Shown: positions 14,342 through 23,121, numbered from the stretch's first letter. The stretch: DNA of 64,000 nucleotides from Streptomyces changanensis (GCF_024600715.1 NZ_CP102332.1:3472001-3536000); one strand, 5' to 3'. Numbers and translations are program-made. The notes: generated by a model from the sequence alone, not told the origin.

Positions 14342-15850
14342 GTGACGGCGACGACCGCCGAGAACCCGCCCACCGCCGCCGCGCCCGGCGGCGGCCACCC
14401 GCAGCGCTGGCTGATCCTCGCCGTCATCTGCCTGGCCCAGCTCACCGTGCTGCTCGACAACACCGTGCTCAACGTGGCGATCCCCTCCCTCACCCGGGAG
14501 CTGGACGCGTCCACCGCCGACATCCAGTGGATGATCAACGCCTACGCCCTGGTCCAGTCCGGCCTCCTGCTGACCGCGGGCAACGCCGCCGACCGCTACG
14601 GCCGCAAGCGGATGCTCCTCACCGGCCTCGCGCTCTTCGGCGTCGGCTCGCTCGCCGCCGGCCTCGCGCAGAGCTCCACGCAGCTCATCGCCGCCCGCGC
14701 GGGCATGGGCGTCGGCGGCGCGCTGCTGATGACCACGACGCTCGCCGTCGTCGTCCAGATCTTCGACGACACGGAGCGGGTCAAGGCCATCGCCCTGTGG
14801 TCCACGGTCAGCTCGCTCGGCTTCGCCGCCGGCCCCCTGCTGGGCGGGTTCGTGCTCGACCACTTCTGGTGGGGCGCCATCTTCCTGGTCAACCTGCCGG
14901 TCGCCGTGCTCGGCCTCATCGCCGTCGCCCTCCTCGTACCGGAGTCCCGGCACAAGCAGGGCGACCGTCCCGACCTGCTCGGCGCGGTGCTGTCCACGGT
15001 CGGTATGACGGCGCTGGTGTACGCCATCATCAACGGCCCCGAACACGGCTGGACCTCCGGGCAGGTCCTCGGCTCGGCCTCGCTCGGCCTGGTCGTCATG
15101 GGCGCGTTCGCGTTCTGGGAGCTGCGCGTCCCGCACCCCATGCTGGACATGCACTTCTTCCGCGACCAGCGGTTCGTGGGCGCCGTCGCGGGCGCGATCC
15201 TGGTCGCGTTCGGCATGACCGGCTCGCTGTTCCTGCTCACGCAGCACCTGCAGTTCGTCCTCGGGTACGACCCGCTCGCCGCCGGTCTGCGCACGGCCCC
15301 GCTCGCCCTGACCGTCGTCGTGCTGAATCTCAGCGGGGTCGGCGCCAGGCTGCTGCCGAAGCTTGGCACGCCCCTCACCATCGCCCTCGGCATGGCCCTG
15401 GTCTCGGCCGGGCTCGCCTCGATCGCGCTCCTCGGCGGCGCGCACGGCTACGGCGGGATGCTCCTCGGCCTCGTCGTCATGGGCGCGGGCGTCTCCTTGT
15501 CGATGCCGGCCATGGCCAACGCCATCATGAGCGCCATACCGCCGGAGAAGGCCGGTGTCGGCGCCGGGATCAACGGCACCCTCGCCGAGATCGGCAACGG
15601 CCTGGGCGTCGCCGTGCTGGGTGCCGTGCTGAACGCGCGGTTCGCCGCGCTCGCCTCGGTCACCGCCGTCTCCCTGCCGGCGGCGCTCGCCGCGGCGGAG
15701 GGCCCGTCGGAGCGGGCCCGTATCGCCGACGCGTTCGCGGCGGGCCTGGAGACCAGCCAGCTGGTCGGCGCGGTCGCGGTCCTCGCGGGCGGCCTGCTCG
15801 CGGCGCTGCTGCTGCGGCGGGCGGAGCGACGCGCGCCGGCCCCGGCATAG
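14342..15850 (+). CDS. MFS multidrug efflux transporter, DHA2 (14-TM) family
   Basis: The 502-residue protein should export drugs or toxic compounds by proton antiport. It has about 14 hydrophobic spans. Motif C-like and motif A features are present: LDNTVLNVAIPSL (TM1, DHA2 'motif D1'), GNAADRYGRKRMLL (motif A, loop 2-3) and GFAAGPLLGG (motif C, TM5). The GTG 14342 start follows AAAGGAG by seven bases. It forms an operon with the TetR gene 29 bp downstream and is controlled by the triple operator. The substrate is unknown, though the TetR probably senses it. Confidence 0.92.
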   Translation: MTATTAENPPTAAAPGGGHPQRWLILAVICLAQLTVLLDNTVLNVAIPSLTRELDASTADIQWMINAYALVQSGLLLTAGNAADRYGRKRMLLTGLALFGVGSLAAGLAQSSTQLIAARAGMGVGGALLMTTTLAVVVQIFDDTERVKAIALWSTVSSLGFAAGPLLGGFVLDHFWWGAIFLVNLPVAVLGLIAVALLVPESRHKQGDRPDLLGAVLSTVGMTALVYAIINGPEHGWTSGQVLGSASLGLVVMGAFAFWELRVPHPMLDMHFFRDQRFVGAVAGAILVAFGMTGSLFLLTQHLQFVLGYDPLAAGLRTAPLALTVVVLNLSGVGARLLPKLGTPLTIALGMALVSAGLASIALLGGAHGYGGMLLGLVVMGAGVSLSMPAMANAIMSAIPPEKAGVGAGINGTLAEIGNGLGVAVLGAVLNARFAALASVTAVSLPAALAAAEGPSERARIADAFAAGLETSQLVGAVAVLAGGLLAALLLRRAERRAPAPA

Positions 15851-15879
15851 CATCGGCGGCACGGAACGACGAGGAGGCC

Positions 15880-16665
15880 ATGGTGGCGGCAGCCGATCGC
15901 GACACGAAGCGCCCGGCGCGCATGAGCGTCTGGCTGGACGGCAAGGCGGCGACGTCCCGGGGCCGCAGGCCGGGCGGCGACCAGCCGTCCGGCCTGGACC
16001 GCGACCGCATCACGGCGGCGACGGTGCGGCTGCTGGACGAGGAGGGCCTCGCCAAGTTCTCCATGCGCCGGCTCGCGGCCGAGCTGAACGTGACCGCGAT
16101 GTCCCTGTACTGGTACGTCGACTCCAAGGACGACCTGCTGGAGCTGGCGAGCGACGCGGCGGTCGGCGAGGTGCCGCTGCCCGACGAGGCGGAGGACGGC
16201 GACTGGCGCGACCGGCTGCGCCGGCTCGCCGAGGGGTACCGGGCCCTGCTCGTCCGCCACCCGTGGATGTCACCGCTGATGGGCCGCTTCCTCAACGTCG
16301 GCCCGCACTGGGCGGCGTTCGTCCTGTCCGTGCAGCGGATCGTCCGCTCCACCGGCCTGCCCCCGGACCGCCAGACCGGCGCCATCGCCGCGGTCTTCCA
16401 GTTCGTGTACGGCTTCGGCACGATCGAGGGCCACTTCCTCCGGCGCTGCGAGGAGGCCGGGCTCAGCCAGGACGAGTACTTCCGGTACGCGATGAGCGCC
16501 GTCGACGGGCAGCCGGAGCTGGCCCCGATGGTCGACTCCGCCGCGGAGATGGTGGCCGCCCGGGGCGGCGGGACGGTGGAGGAGATGCGCGACCGCGACT
16601 TCGCCTTCGCCTTCGAGCTGCTGCTCGCGGGCATCGAGGCGATGTCCTCCGGCGACGGCACCTGA
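15880..16665 (+). CDS. TetR/AcrR-family repressor of the upstream MFS gene
   Basis: The 261-residue protein has an N-terminal helix-turn-helix (about residues 45-95: ITAATVRLLDEEGLAKFSMRRLAAELNVTAMSLYWYVDSKDDLL, quoted in parts) followed by an all-helical ligand domain of TetR_C type. About 40 basic residues precede the DNA-binding domain. GAGGAGG is only two bases from ATG 15880, so GTG 15883 is an equally good start. The adjacent gene is an efflux pump whose leader carries three TTACnnnGTAA sites. A repressor-ligand switch is the family norm. Confidence 0.9.
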   Translation: MVAAADRDTKRPARMSVWLDGKAATSRGRRPGGDQPSGLDRDRITAATVRLLDEEGLAKFSMRRLAAELNVTAMSLYWYVDSKDDLLELASDAAVGEVPLPDEAEDGDWRDRLRRLAEGYRALLVRHPWMSPLMGRFLNVGPHWAAFVLSVQRIVRSTGLPPDRQTGAIAAVFQFVYGFGTIEGHFLRRCEEAGLSQDEYFRYAMSAVDGQPELAPMVDSAAEMVAARGGGTVEEMRDRDFAFAFELLLAGIEAMSSGDGT

Positions 16666-16970
16666 CGGCGACCACGGCCCTGCGCCCCGCCGCAGCCCCC
16701 TCCGGCCCCGGCCGGGAGGGCGCGGGGTGCGGCCCGGGGTCGGTCACTCCTGGCAGCGGACCCTCCCCGGTTGAACGGAGGGGGGTACGCACCCCTTCGC
16801 CACCCGCACCACCGGGACGCGAGGGCACCGACCCGGTGCCCGGATTCGGCCGGGTGGGCCGGGTCGGTCGGGTGGTCGGGTGGTCGGGTGGTCCTGTTCG
16901 GCCGGGTCGGCCGGGTCGGCCGGGTCGGGTCAGGCCGGCCGGGTCGGCGTCGTACGCGGGGGACGAGTGA
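16666..16970. other. Intergenic space with short GC-rich tandem repeats
   Basis: No gene is convincing here. From about 16850 to 16940 there are runs of GGTGGTCGG and CGGCCGGGT units in short tandem arrays. The sequence lies between convergent genes, directly before the long terminator hairpin. Confidence 0.5.
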
Positions 16971-17024
16971 GGCCCCGGTGGCCGGAGTGTGGGCGTCCCC
17001 TCCCACACTCCGGCCGCCGGGGCC
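16971..17024. terminator. Very long bidirectional terminator hairpin
   Basis: 16971-16993 pairs with 17002-17024 in a 23-bp stem containing a single G-T wobble, closing an 8-nt loop. It separates the TetR gene (plus) from the MFS gene (minus). Confidence 0.85.
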
Positions 17025-17088
17025 CTCTTCTGCCGGGCGCGCCGCCCTCCGCTACGGAGCGGCGCGCCCGGGGCTCAGTGGCCCGGCC

Positions 17089-18663
17089 TCAGTGGTCGGC
17101 CTTCGCGCTCTTCAGCGCGACCTCACGGATGAACAGCGTCACCAGGAAGGCGACCAGGGCGAAGGGCGCCGAGTACAGGAAGATGTCGCCGACGGCGTGC
17201 CCGTACGCGTTCTCCATCACCAGGCGGATCGGCTCCGGCAGCTTCTCCAGGTCGGGGATGCCGCCGCCGCCCGTGCCGCCGTGGCCGAGGGCCGCGCCCT
17301 GCGGGCCGAGGGCGGTGAGGCCGTCCTTGACGTACTCCGTGACCTTGTTCGCCATGACCGCGCCCAGTGCGGAGACGCCCACGGCGCCGCCCAGGGAGCG
17401 GAAGAACGTCACGACCGACGAGGCGGCGCCCAGGTCGGCGGTGGCGACCTGGTTCTGGGTGCACAGGACGAGGTTCTGCATCATCATGCCGAGTCCCAGG
17501 CCGAGGACCGCCATGTACACCGCGACGTGCCAGTACTCGGTGTCGTAGCGCAGTCCGCCGAGGAGTCCGAGGCCCGCCGTCACCAGCGCGCCACCGGTCA
17601 CCAGCCACGCCTTCCAGCGCCCGGTCCGGGTGATCACCAGGCCCGAGACGGTGGACGACACGAACAGGCCCGCGATCATCGGTATGGTCATGACGCCGGA
17701 CATGGTCGGGCTCTTGTCCCGGGCCAGCTGGAAGTACTGGCTGAAGAAGACCGTGCCCGCGAACATCGCGACGCCGACGAAGAGCGAGGCCAGCGAGGCC
17801 AGCGTGATCGTGCGGTTGCGGAAGAGGCGCAGCGGGATGATCGGGTCGCTCGCCCGGGACTCCACCAGCACGAACGCCGCGCCGAGCAGCACCGAGCCGC
17901 CCACCATCAGGTACGACTGCCACGACAGCCAGTCGTACTTGTCCCCGGCGAAGGTCACCCACACGAGCAGCAGCGACACGGCGGCGCTGATCAGGGCCGC
18001 GCCCGACCAGTCGACCTTCACCTCACGCCGGACCACCGGCAGGCGCAGCGTCTTCTGGAGCACGATCAGCGCGAGGACGGCGAAGGGCACGCCCACGTAG
18101 AAGCACCAGCGCCAGCCCAGCCAGTCGGTGTCGGTGATGACGCCGCCGATCAGCGGCCCCCCGACCGTCGCGACGGCGAAGGTCGCCCCGAGGTAGCCGG
18201 AGTACCGGCCGCGCTCGCGCGGGGAGATCATCGCGGCCATGACGATCTGGGCGAGGGCCGACAGCCCGCCGACGCCGATGCCCTGGACGACGCGGCAGGC
18301 GATCAGCATGCCCGCGCTCTGCGACAGGCCCGCGACGATCGAACCGACGACGTAGATGACGAGTGCCAGCTGCACCAACAGCTTCTTGGAGAAGAGGTCC
18401 GCGAGCTTGCCCCACAGCGGAGTGGTCGCCGTCATCGCGAGGAGCGACGCCGTCACCACCCAGGTGTAGGCGCTCTGGCCGCCGCCGAGGTCGGAGATGA
18501 TCTCGGGGAGGGCGTTGGAGACGATCGTCGACGACAGGATGGCGACGAACATGCCGAGCAGCAGCCCGGACAGCGCCTCCATGATCTGTCGGTGCGTCAT
18601 CGGCTCGCCGGCGGCCCCGTCGGCGTGGCCGTCCCGCACGTCGGTCGGTGTGGTCGTAGCCAT
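17089..18663 (-). CDS. MFS multidrug efflux transporter, DHA2 family
   Basis: The 524-residue 14-span transporter is from the same DHA2 family as the protein at 14342 but is not a close copy. Motifs include FVAILSSTIVSNALPEI (TM1), GKLADLFSKKLLVQL (motif A), CRVVQGIGVGG, and GATFAVATVGGPLIGG (motif C). A loop between TM13 and TM14 is rich in Gly/His (GHGGTGGGG). ATG 18663 follows AAGGAAG. The gene lies eight bases after the MarR stop codon, so the two form an operon read on the minus strand. Efflux of an unknown hydrophobic drug is the inferred role. Confidence 0.92.
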   Translation of the reverse strand: MATTTPTDVRDGHADGAAGEPMTHRQIMEALSGLLLGMFVAILSSTIVSNALPEIISDLGGGQSAYTWVVTASLLAMTATTPLWGKLADLFSKKLLVQLALVIYVVGSIVAGLSQSAGMLIACRVVQGIGVGGLSALAQIVMAAMISPRERGRYSGYLGATFAVATVGGPLIGGVITDTDWLGWRWCFYVGVPFAVLALIVLQKTLRLPVVRREVKVDWSGAALISAAVSLLLVWVTFAGDKYDWLSWQSYLMVGGSVLLGAAFVLVESRASDPIIPLRLFRNRTITLASLASLFVGVAMFAGTVFFSQYFQLARDKSPTMSGVMTIPMIAGLFVSSTVSGLVITRTGRWKAWLVTGGALVTAGLGLLGGLRYDTEYWHVAVYMAVLGLGLGMMMQNLVLCTQNQVATADLGAASSVVTFFRSLGGAVGVSALGAVMANKVTEYVKDGLTALGPQGAALGHGGTGGGGIPDLEKLPEPIRLVMENAYGHAVGDIFLYSAPFALVAFLVTLFIREVALKSAKADH

Positions 18664-18671
18664 GAACTTCC

Positions 18672-19175
18672 TTACGCGTACGTCGTCTGCGTCGTGTGTG
18701 CTGGTTGCGGTTCTTCCTGCGGTGTCCGCGCCCTCGTCGGCTGCGCCCGGCAGTCCCCGAAGGATCCGCGCAGGCGGGCCAGCAAGGTGATCAGCTGTCC
18801 GACCTCGTCGTCGGACCAGTCCCCGAGCCGGTCCGCGAACAGGTCCGCGGCGCGTCGCCCGAGGTCCCGGAGGACCGCCCGGCCGTCCGGGGTGAGCCGC
18901 AGGATGCGGGAGCGCCGGTCGCCCGGGTCGGGTGAACGCTCCACCCAGTCGCGTTCCACGACGTGGGCGACGTGGCGGCTGGTCACCGACATGTCGATGG
19001 CCATCAGCTCCGCCAGCCGGCTCATCCGCATGTCCCCGTACCGGTCCAGCAGGGCCAGCACCGCGGCCGCCCCGCTGGGGCACTCGGTGGGGAGCATCCG
19101 TGCGATGCCGCGCTTGACGGCTCCGACGGCGCTGAGCTGGCGGGCCAGCTCTTCGTACTGACCGCGTGCTGCCAC
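18672..19175 (-). CDS. MarR-family repressor of the adjacent MFS pump
   Basis: The 167-residue protein has the MarR winged helix at about residues 40-125. SGAAAVLALLDRYGDMRMSRLAELMAIDMSVTSRHVAHVVERDWVERSPDPGDRRS contains the recognition helix and the D-x-R-D/R wing (quoted from the family pattern in parts). GTG 19175 was chosen because GGAGG sits eight bases upstream. GTG 19184 is too close to it. It is transcribed first, then the MFS gene. Inverted repeats of GTTGCT/AGCAAC surround its promoter and are the probable operators. Confidence 0.9.
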   Translation of the reverse strand: MAARGQYEELARQLSAVGAVKRGIARMLPTECPSGAAAVLALLDRYGDMRMSRLAELMAIDMSVTSRHVAHVVERDWVERSPDPGDRRSRILRLTPDGRAVLRDLGRRAADLFADRLGDWSDDEVGQLITLLARLRGSFGDCRAQPTRARTPQEEPQPAHTTQTTYA

Positions 19176-19195
19176 CGTCGGCACCTCCGCATCTT

Positions 19196-19238
19196 GTTGC
19201 TTAGAGCAACCATATGTGTGGATGGTTGCTACAGGCAA
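19196..19238 (-). promoter_or_regulatory. Promoter and MarR operators for the marR-MFS operon
   Basis: On the minus strand, TTGCCT and TATGGT are separated by 18 bp. Overlapping them are two inverted repeats: AGCAACCAT (19205-19213) with ATGGTTGCT (19222-19230), and GTTGCT-TAG-AGCAAC (19196-19210). The shared AGCAAC half-site occurs three times. Binding would block RNA polymerase, as in typical MarR autorepression. Confidence 0.65.
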
Positions 19239-19346
19239 ATGAAATGGGGGCGTAAGCGGCCAAAGACCTGGCAAAGAAAGGTCAAGATCCATTCAGGGGG
19301 CGCCCGGGGTGGGGCGGGACGGCCGGATTCGCTAGGGTCCTGCCCC

Positions 19347-19559
19347 ATGGCACACAACCCGCACGCCCCCCAGGGCCCCGAGGGCAGTTATGACCCCGCG
19401 GGCTCGACCCAGATGTTCCGCGCCTTCGTCGACGAGGGCGCCCCGCAGCGGCAGCAGCAGGCCGTCGTCCAGTCGTCCGGCCCGCGCGTCGGCCTGATCG
19501 TCGGCGTGGTGGCGGCCCTCGCGGTCATCGCCGCGGTCGCCTGGCTCGCCCTGTCCTGA
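19347..19559 (+). CDS. Small single-span membrane protein
   Basis: The 70-residue product has a polar N-terminal half (MAHNPHAPQGPEGSYDPAGS, then TQMFRAFVDEGAPQRQQQ) and a C-terminal membrane helix (VGLIVGVVAALAVIAAVAWLALS, about 23 residues), giving a tail-anchored topology. I know of no assigned function. TAGGGT (19333-19338) ends eight bases before the ATG, and no Shine-Dalgarno is present, so translation is probably leaderless. It lies divergent to marR and upstream of the convergent sigN. Confidence 0.75.
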   Translation: MAHNPHAPQGPEGSYDPAGSTQMFRAFVDEGAPQRQQQAVVQSSGPRVGLIVGVVAALAVIAAVAWLALS

Positions 19560-19875
19560 CCACCCGCACGTCACCCGTCGTACGTCACCGGCCGGACGCC
19601 GCACGCCCGCACGTCGCACGTCACCCGCCGGACGCCGTACGCCCGCACGCCGTCCGGCGCCGGCCCCTCGCGTGCCGGCGCACTCCTCGCTCCCCGGCGT
19701 ACCGGCTGGGCGCTCGGGGGGTGCCGGCGGGACGTTCCGGCATGCCGGCCGGGCGCGTGGGCGCACCGGCTGAGCGCTGCCTACGGGCGCACCGACCGCC
19801 CCCGGCGCACCGTGGGCCACGCCATCGACCCGCCGCCGGGTCGATCGCGTGGTCCGCGTGGCCCGCGGGCTCGGC
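19560..19875. other. Gene-free spacer with imperfect repeats
   Basis: No gene is supported. The first half carries two imperfect copies of CGTCACC-GCCGGACGCCG-ACGCCCGCACG, and the second half carries repeated ACCGGCTG(G/A)GCGCT. It separates the convergent small membrane protein gene and sigN and may include weak hairpins. Confidence 0.45.
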
Positions 19876-20730
19876 TCAGTCCGAGATGAGCCCCTCCCGC
19901 AGCTGCGCCAGCGTGCGGGTCAGGAGGCGGGAGACGTGCATCTGCGAGATGCCGACCTCCTCGCCGATCTGCGACTGCGTCATGTTCGCGAAGAAGCGCA
20001 GCATGATGATCTGCCGCTCCCGCGTGGGGAGTTTGGCCAGCAGCGGCTTCAGCGACTCCCGGTACTCGACGCCCTCCAGCGCGGTGTCCTCGTACCCGAG
20101 GCGGTCCGCGAGCGAGCCCTCACCGCCGTCGTCCTCCAGCGACGGCGAGTCGAGCGACGACGCGGTGTAGGCGTTGCCGACGGCGAGGCCGTCCACGACG
20201 TCGTCCTCCGACACCCCGAGGACGGCGGCGAGCTCGGGAACGGTGGGGGAGCGGTCCAGCTTCTGCGCGAGCTCGTCGCTGGCCTTCGTGAGCGCCAGGC
20301 GCAGCTCCTGGAGGCGGCGCGGCACGCGCACGGACCAGGAGGTGTCGCGGAAGAAGCGCTTGATCTCGCCGACGACCGTGGGCATCGCGAACGTCGGGAA
20401 CTCGACGCCGCGTTCGCAGTCGAACCGGTCGATCGCCTTGATCAGGCCGATGGTGCCGACCTGGACGATGTCCTCCATGGGCTCGTTCCGGGAGCGGAAG
20501 CGGGCCGCCGCGTACCGCACGAGCGGCAGGTTGAGCTCGATGAGCGTGTCACGCACGTACGTACGCTCCGGGCTGTCCGTCGCCGCGCCCGCCGCGTCCA
20601 GCGTGCGGAGGCGGAGGAACAGGGAGCGGGAGAGCGTACGCGTGTCGATGGCTTCCGAGGAGTCGAGAAGCGCGGCCGGTTCGCTCTTGGTGAGCGTCAA
20701 CACCTTCGAGCTGCCCTGTTCTGCGGACAT
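19876..20730 (-). CDS. sigN: Sigma-B/F/G-type RNA polymerase sigma factor SigN homologue
   Basis: The 284-residue protein is a full SigB-like sigma factor with regions 2, 3 and 4. Region 2: [25 protein letters not shown], then [16 protein letters not shown] and [19 protein letters not shown] (in parts). Region 3 lies at about 135-200. Region 4: [37 protein letters not shown]. The downstream position relative to sigF matches sigN/sigF order in S. coelicolor (SCO4034-SCO4035, from memory), where SigN acts in a subapical compartment during sporulation. The Shine-Dalgarno is AAGGGGG, and a perfect hairpin sits just 5' of it. Such factors are usually held by anti-sigma proteins, none of which is nearby. 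Confidence 0.9.
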   Translation of the reverse strand: MSAEQGSSKVLTLTKSEPAALLDSSEAIDTRTLSRSLFLRLRTLDAAGAATDSPERTYVRDTLIELNLPLVRYAAARFRSRNEPMEDIVQVGTIGLIKAIDRFDCERGVEFPTFAMPTVVGEIKRFFRDTSWSVRVPRRLQELRLALTKASDELAQKLDRSPTVPELAAVLGVSEDDVVDGLAVGNAYTASSLDSPSLEDDGGEGSLADRLGYEDTALEGVEYRESLKPLLAKLPTRERQIIMLRFFANMTQSQIGEEVGISQMHVSRLLTRTLAQLREGLISD

Positions 20731-20750
20731 GCCACCCCCTTGAGGTCGCG

Positions 20751-20775
20751 GATGGTCGCGGGAGCCGCGACCATC
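20751..20775 (-). promoter_or_regulatory. Perfect hairpin in the sigN leader
   Basis: An 11-bp perfect stem (GATGGTCGCGG with CCGCGACCATC) with a 3-nt loop lies 20 nt upstream of the sigN ATG and just before its Shine-Dalgarno. It could be the sigF terminator, a leader structure affecting sigN translation or an mRNA stabiliser. Confidence 0.6.
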
Positions 20776-20964
20776 GGAGGAACGCAGCCTCCACGTGAAT
20801 ACCGGCGCCGAGACTGCGGCAAACGCGGTTCCAGCAGAATGTCACATGTCGGCAACACGCTGTAGTGACTTGTCGACATGGGTGGGGGAAGTCTGTGCTG
20901 GAAACAGGGGGTGTGCGGCTTTTGGAACGGCTGATTGTGGGCCAAACAGGTCTACCCGTTCCAG

Positions 20965-22128
20965 CTATGCATCGATCCTGTTTGCGGACCTCAACCGGGC
21001 GAAGCTGCGGGCGAGGAGTCTTGACACGTGCATCTGCGAGACGCCGAGTTCCTGGCTGATCTGCGACTGCGTCAGATTCCGGTAGTAACGGAGCATCAGG
21101 ATCCGCTGCTCCCGCTCGGGCAGCTGGACGAGGAGGTGCCGGACGAGGTCGCGGTGCTCGACGCCGGCGAGGGCGGGGTCCTCGTAGCCGAGTCGGTCCA
21201 GCAGTCCGGGCAGCCCGTCGCCCTCCTGGGCGGCCTCCAGGGAGGTCGCGTGGTACGAGCGGCCCGCCTCGATGCAGGACAGGACCTCGTCCTCGGAGAT
21301 CTTCAGGTGCTCGGCGATCTCGGCGGTCGTCGGGGAGCGGCCGTGGAGGGTGGTGAGGTCCTCGGTGGCGCCGTTCACCTGCACCCACAGCTCGTGGAGC
21401 CGCCGCGGCACGTGCACGGTGCGGACGTTGTCGCGGAAGTACCGCTTGATCTCGCCGACGACCGTGGGCATCGCGAAGGTGGGGAACTGCACCCCGCGGT
21501 CCGGGTCGAACCGGTCGATGGCGTTGATCAGGCCGATCGTGCCGACCTGGACGACGTCCTCCATCGGCTCGTTGCGGGACCGGAAACGGGCGGCGGCGTA
21601 GCGCACGAGCGGGAGGTTCGCCTCGATGAGAGCCGCGCGCACCCGGCCGTGCTCCGGGGTGCCGCGCTCCAGCTTCTTCAGCTCGCCGAAGAGCACCTGG
21701 GTGAGCGCCCGGGTGTCCGCCGCCCGGCGCGGGCGGGAGTCGGCATCCGACTCGGCGTCGGGCTCGGTGTCGGTCGCGGCCTCGGCCGCGGTGCCGGACT
21801 CGGCGTCGGGCTCAATGCCGGGCTCGACGGCGGGCTCGGTGTTCGGCTCGAGGGCGCTTCCGGTCGCGGGGGCGGGCCTCGTGTCGGGCTCGGCGCCCGG
21901 TCCTGCCGCCGGCTCCGCCGCGGCTACCGCCACCTCGGCGGCAGCGGCTGCGCGTGAGGCTGTGGGCGCGGGCTTCGCCGGATCGGTGTCCGGGGGCCCG
22001 TCCGGCTCGTTTCCGGACGCGCTCCTGGGGCTGCCCGGGGCTCCGCCCCGGGTCTCGCTCCGGGTCTCGCACTTCGGCTCGTTCTGGGGAGGCACCTGGT
22101 GAGGCGTGGTACTGGCCGGCACGTTCAC
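20965..22128 (-). CDS. sigF: Sporulation sigma factor SigF homologue with long N-terminal extension
   Basis: Residues about 140-387 are a complete SigB/F-type factor: [69 protein letters not shown], and region 4 [34 protein letters not shown] (in parts). SigF is a late, spore-compartment sigma factor in Streptomyces. The first ~135 residues are unusual: a Pro/Glu/Asp/Ala-rich tract with repeated 'E/D-P-D/N-T/A-E' units. The whole protein is 387 residues, against about 287 as I recall for S. coelicolor SigF. Start GTG 22128 follows AGGGG by six bases. It is transcribed toward sigN, 234 bp apart. Confidence 0.92.
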   Translation of the reverse strand: MNVPASTTPHQVPPQNEPKCETRSETRGGAPGSPRSASGNEPDGPPDTDPAKPAPTASRAAAAAEVAVAAAEPAAGPGAEPDTRPAPATGSALEPNTEPAVEPGIEPDAESGTAAEAATDTEPDAESDADSRPRRAADTRALTQVLFGELKKLERGTPEHGRVRAALIEANLPLVRYAAARFRSRNEPMEDVVQVGTIGLINAIDRFDPDRGVQFPTFAMPTVVGEIKRYFRDNVRTVHVPRRLHELWVQVNGATEDLTTLHGRSPTTAEIAEHLKISEDEVLSCIEAGRSYHATSLEAAQEGDGLPGLLDRLGYEDPALAGVEHRDLVRHLLVQLPEREQRILMLRYYRNLTQSQISQELGVSQMHVSRLLARSFARLRSANRIDA

Positions 22129-22146
22129 GCCACCCCTTCGCGGCTA

Positions 22147-22166
22147 CGATCAACTTCGATCAACTC
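22147..22166 (-). promoter_or_regulatory. Tandem 10-bp repeat in the sigF upstream region
   Basis: CGATCAACTT and CGATCAACTC are directly adjacent at a 10-bp period, 19-38 bp upstream of the sigF start. TTGACG (minus strand, further upstream) might be a -35. A regulator-binding site is plausible, but I cannot name the protein. Confidence 0.4.
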
Positions 22167-22315
22167 ATCCGTCAAAAGCGGTCATAGCATCACAAGACAT
22201 GTCCACTGTGCGCAAGCACCCGGTGACACCGTGTTGAGGCCGGAGCGGCCGTACGCGAAGGAGCCCCGCACGGTCACGTGCGGGGCTCCCGGGTGCGCAG
22301 GGGGTGCGAGCGCCG

Positions 22316-22609
22316 TCAGAACTCGTAGTCGGCGATCACCCACGTGGCGAACTCCCGCCACTGCCCGGCGGCCGCCTGGTGCGCGGGGTGCTCGATGTAC
22401 CGCTTGAGCGCGTCCAGGTCCTCGACGGCGGAGTTGATGGCGAAGTCGTACGCGATCGGCCGGTCGGTGATGTTCCAGGCGCACTCCCAGGCCGTCAGCT
22501 CCGGGATGAGGTCGCCGAGCTCCTGGAAGGCCAGTACTCCCGCCTCCACACGGGGCTCGTCCCGCTGTACACCCTCGTTGAGCTTGAAGAGGACCAGGTG
22601 GCGGATCAC
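22316..22609 (-). CDS. Dabb (stress-responsive A/B barrel) family protein
   Basis: This is a 97-residue single Dabb domain: MIRHLVLFKLNEGV at the start, PELTAWECAWNI in the middle, DFAINSAVEDLDALKRYIEHPAHQAA and a terminal VIADYEF (in parts). The family forms dimeric ferredoxin-like alpha/beta barrels. Roles range from stress proteins to polyketide cyclases, and nothing here narrows that. GTG 22609 has AGGAG overlapping the TAG stop of the preceding 54-codon gene, so the two are co-transcribed and probably co-translated. Confidence 0.85.
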   Translation of the reverse strand: MIRHLVLFKLNEGVQRDEPRVEAGVLAFQELGDLIPELTAWECAWNITDRPIAYDFAINSAVEDLDALKRYIEHPAHQAAAGQWREFATWVIADYEF

Positions 22610-22617
22610 GCGGACTC

Positions 22618-22782
22618 CTAGTTGATGAGCGCGGTCATGAACTGGCCGACCGCTTGAGCGGCGCTCGAAATGCCCTCGAAGCCTATCTGGACCAGGTCGG
22701 CGGCACGCTCGGGTGACTGGATGATCGTGTAGAGCACGAACACGGCGAGCACGAACGACGTGATCTTCTTCGCCTGCGCCAT
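22618..22782 (-). CDS. Small single-span membrane protein
   Basis: The 54-residue protein begins MAQAKKITSFVLAVFVLYTI, so residues 7-22 form a membrane helix. An amphipathic C-terminal half follows (ADLVQIGFEGISSAAQAVGQFMTALIN). This tripartite pattern (basic N-end, one helix, then a long amphipathic helix) recurs in small actinobacterial membrane proteins of unknown role. ATG 22782 is preceded by GGGGAGA. It is the first gene of an operon with the Dabb gene, eight bases away. Confidence 0.75.
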   Translation of the reverse strand: MAQAKKITSFVLAVFVLYTIIQSPERAADLVQIGFEGISSAAQAVGQFMTALIN

Positions 22783-22997
22783 CGTCGCCGTCTCCCCGTT
22801 CCCCTGTGCTTCCCCTGGCGGTCGGGTGAGTCTAACCGAGCGATCAGGGGCCAAGACCTCGGCGATCGAGGCCCTTTACCGCCCGGGGCGGCGCGACCGG
22901 AAAGCCGCCCCGGTCCGTCCCGGGTCCGTCCCGGGCCCGCTCTGGGGCCGTCCTCGGGCGGCCGGGAGGCCGTGCCCGGGAGTGGGGTGGGGAACGC

Positions 22998-23029
22998 CGA
23001 AGGGGCAGCCCCGTGGGGCCGCCCCTTCG
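22998..23029 (-). terminator. Terminator after tRNA-Ser(CGA)
   Basis: A 9-bp perfect lower stem (22998-23006 with 23021-23029), one A-C mismatch and four more pairs close a CGTG-type loop. It begins eight bases after the tRNA on the minus strand. Confidence 0.8.
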
Positions 23030-23036
23030 ATGAGAG

Positions 23037-23121
23037 CGGTAGCGGAGGGATTTGAACCCTCGGTGACTTGCGCCACACTCGCTTTCGAGGCGAGCTCCTT
23101 CGGCCGCTCGGACACGCTACC
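23037..23121 (-). tRNA. tRNA-Ser(CGA)
   Basis: On the minus strand, acceptor GGTAGCG pairs with CGCTACC (plus-strand 23115-23121 and 23038-23044), discriminator G. The anticodon arm CTCGC-CTCGAAA-GCGAG gives anticodon CGA, and a long variable arm is present. TAAGCT ten bases upstream is a likely -10. Serine UCG is a preferred codon in GC-rich genomes. Confidence 0.97.
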
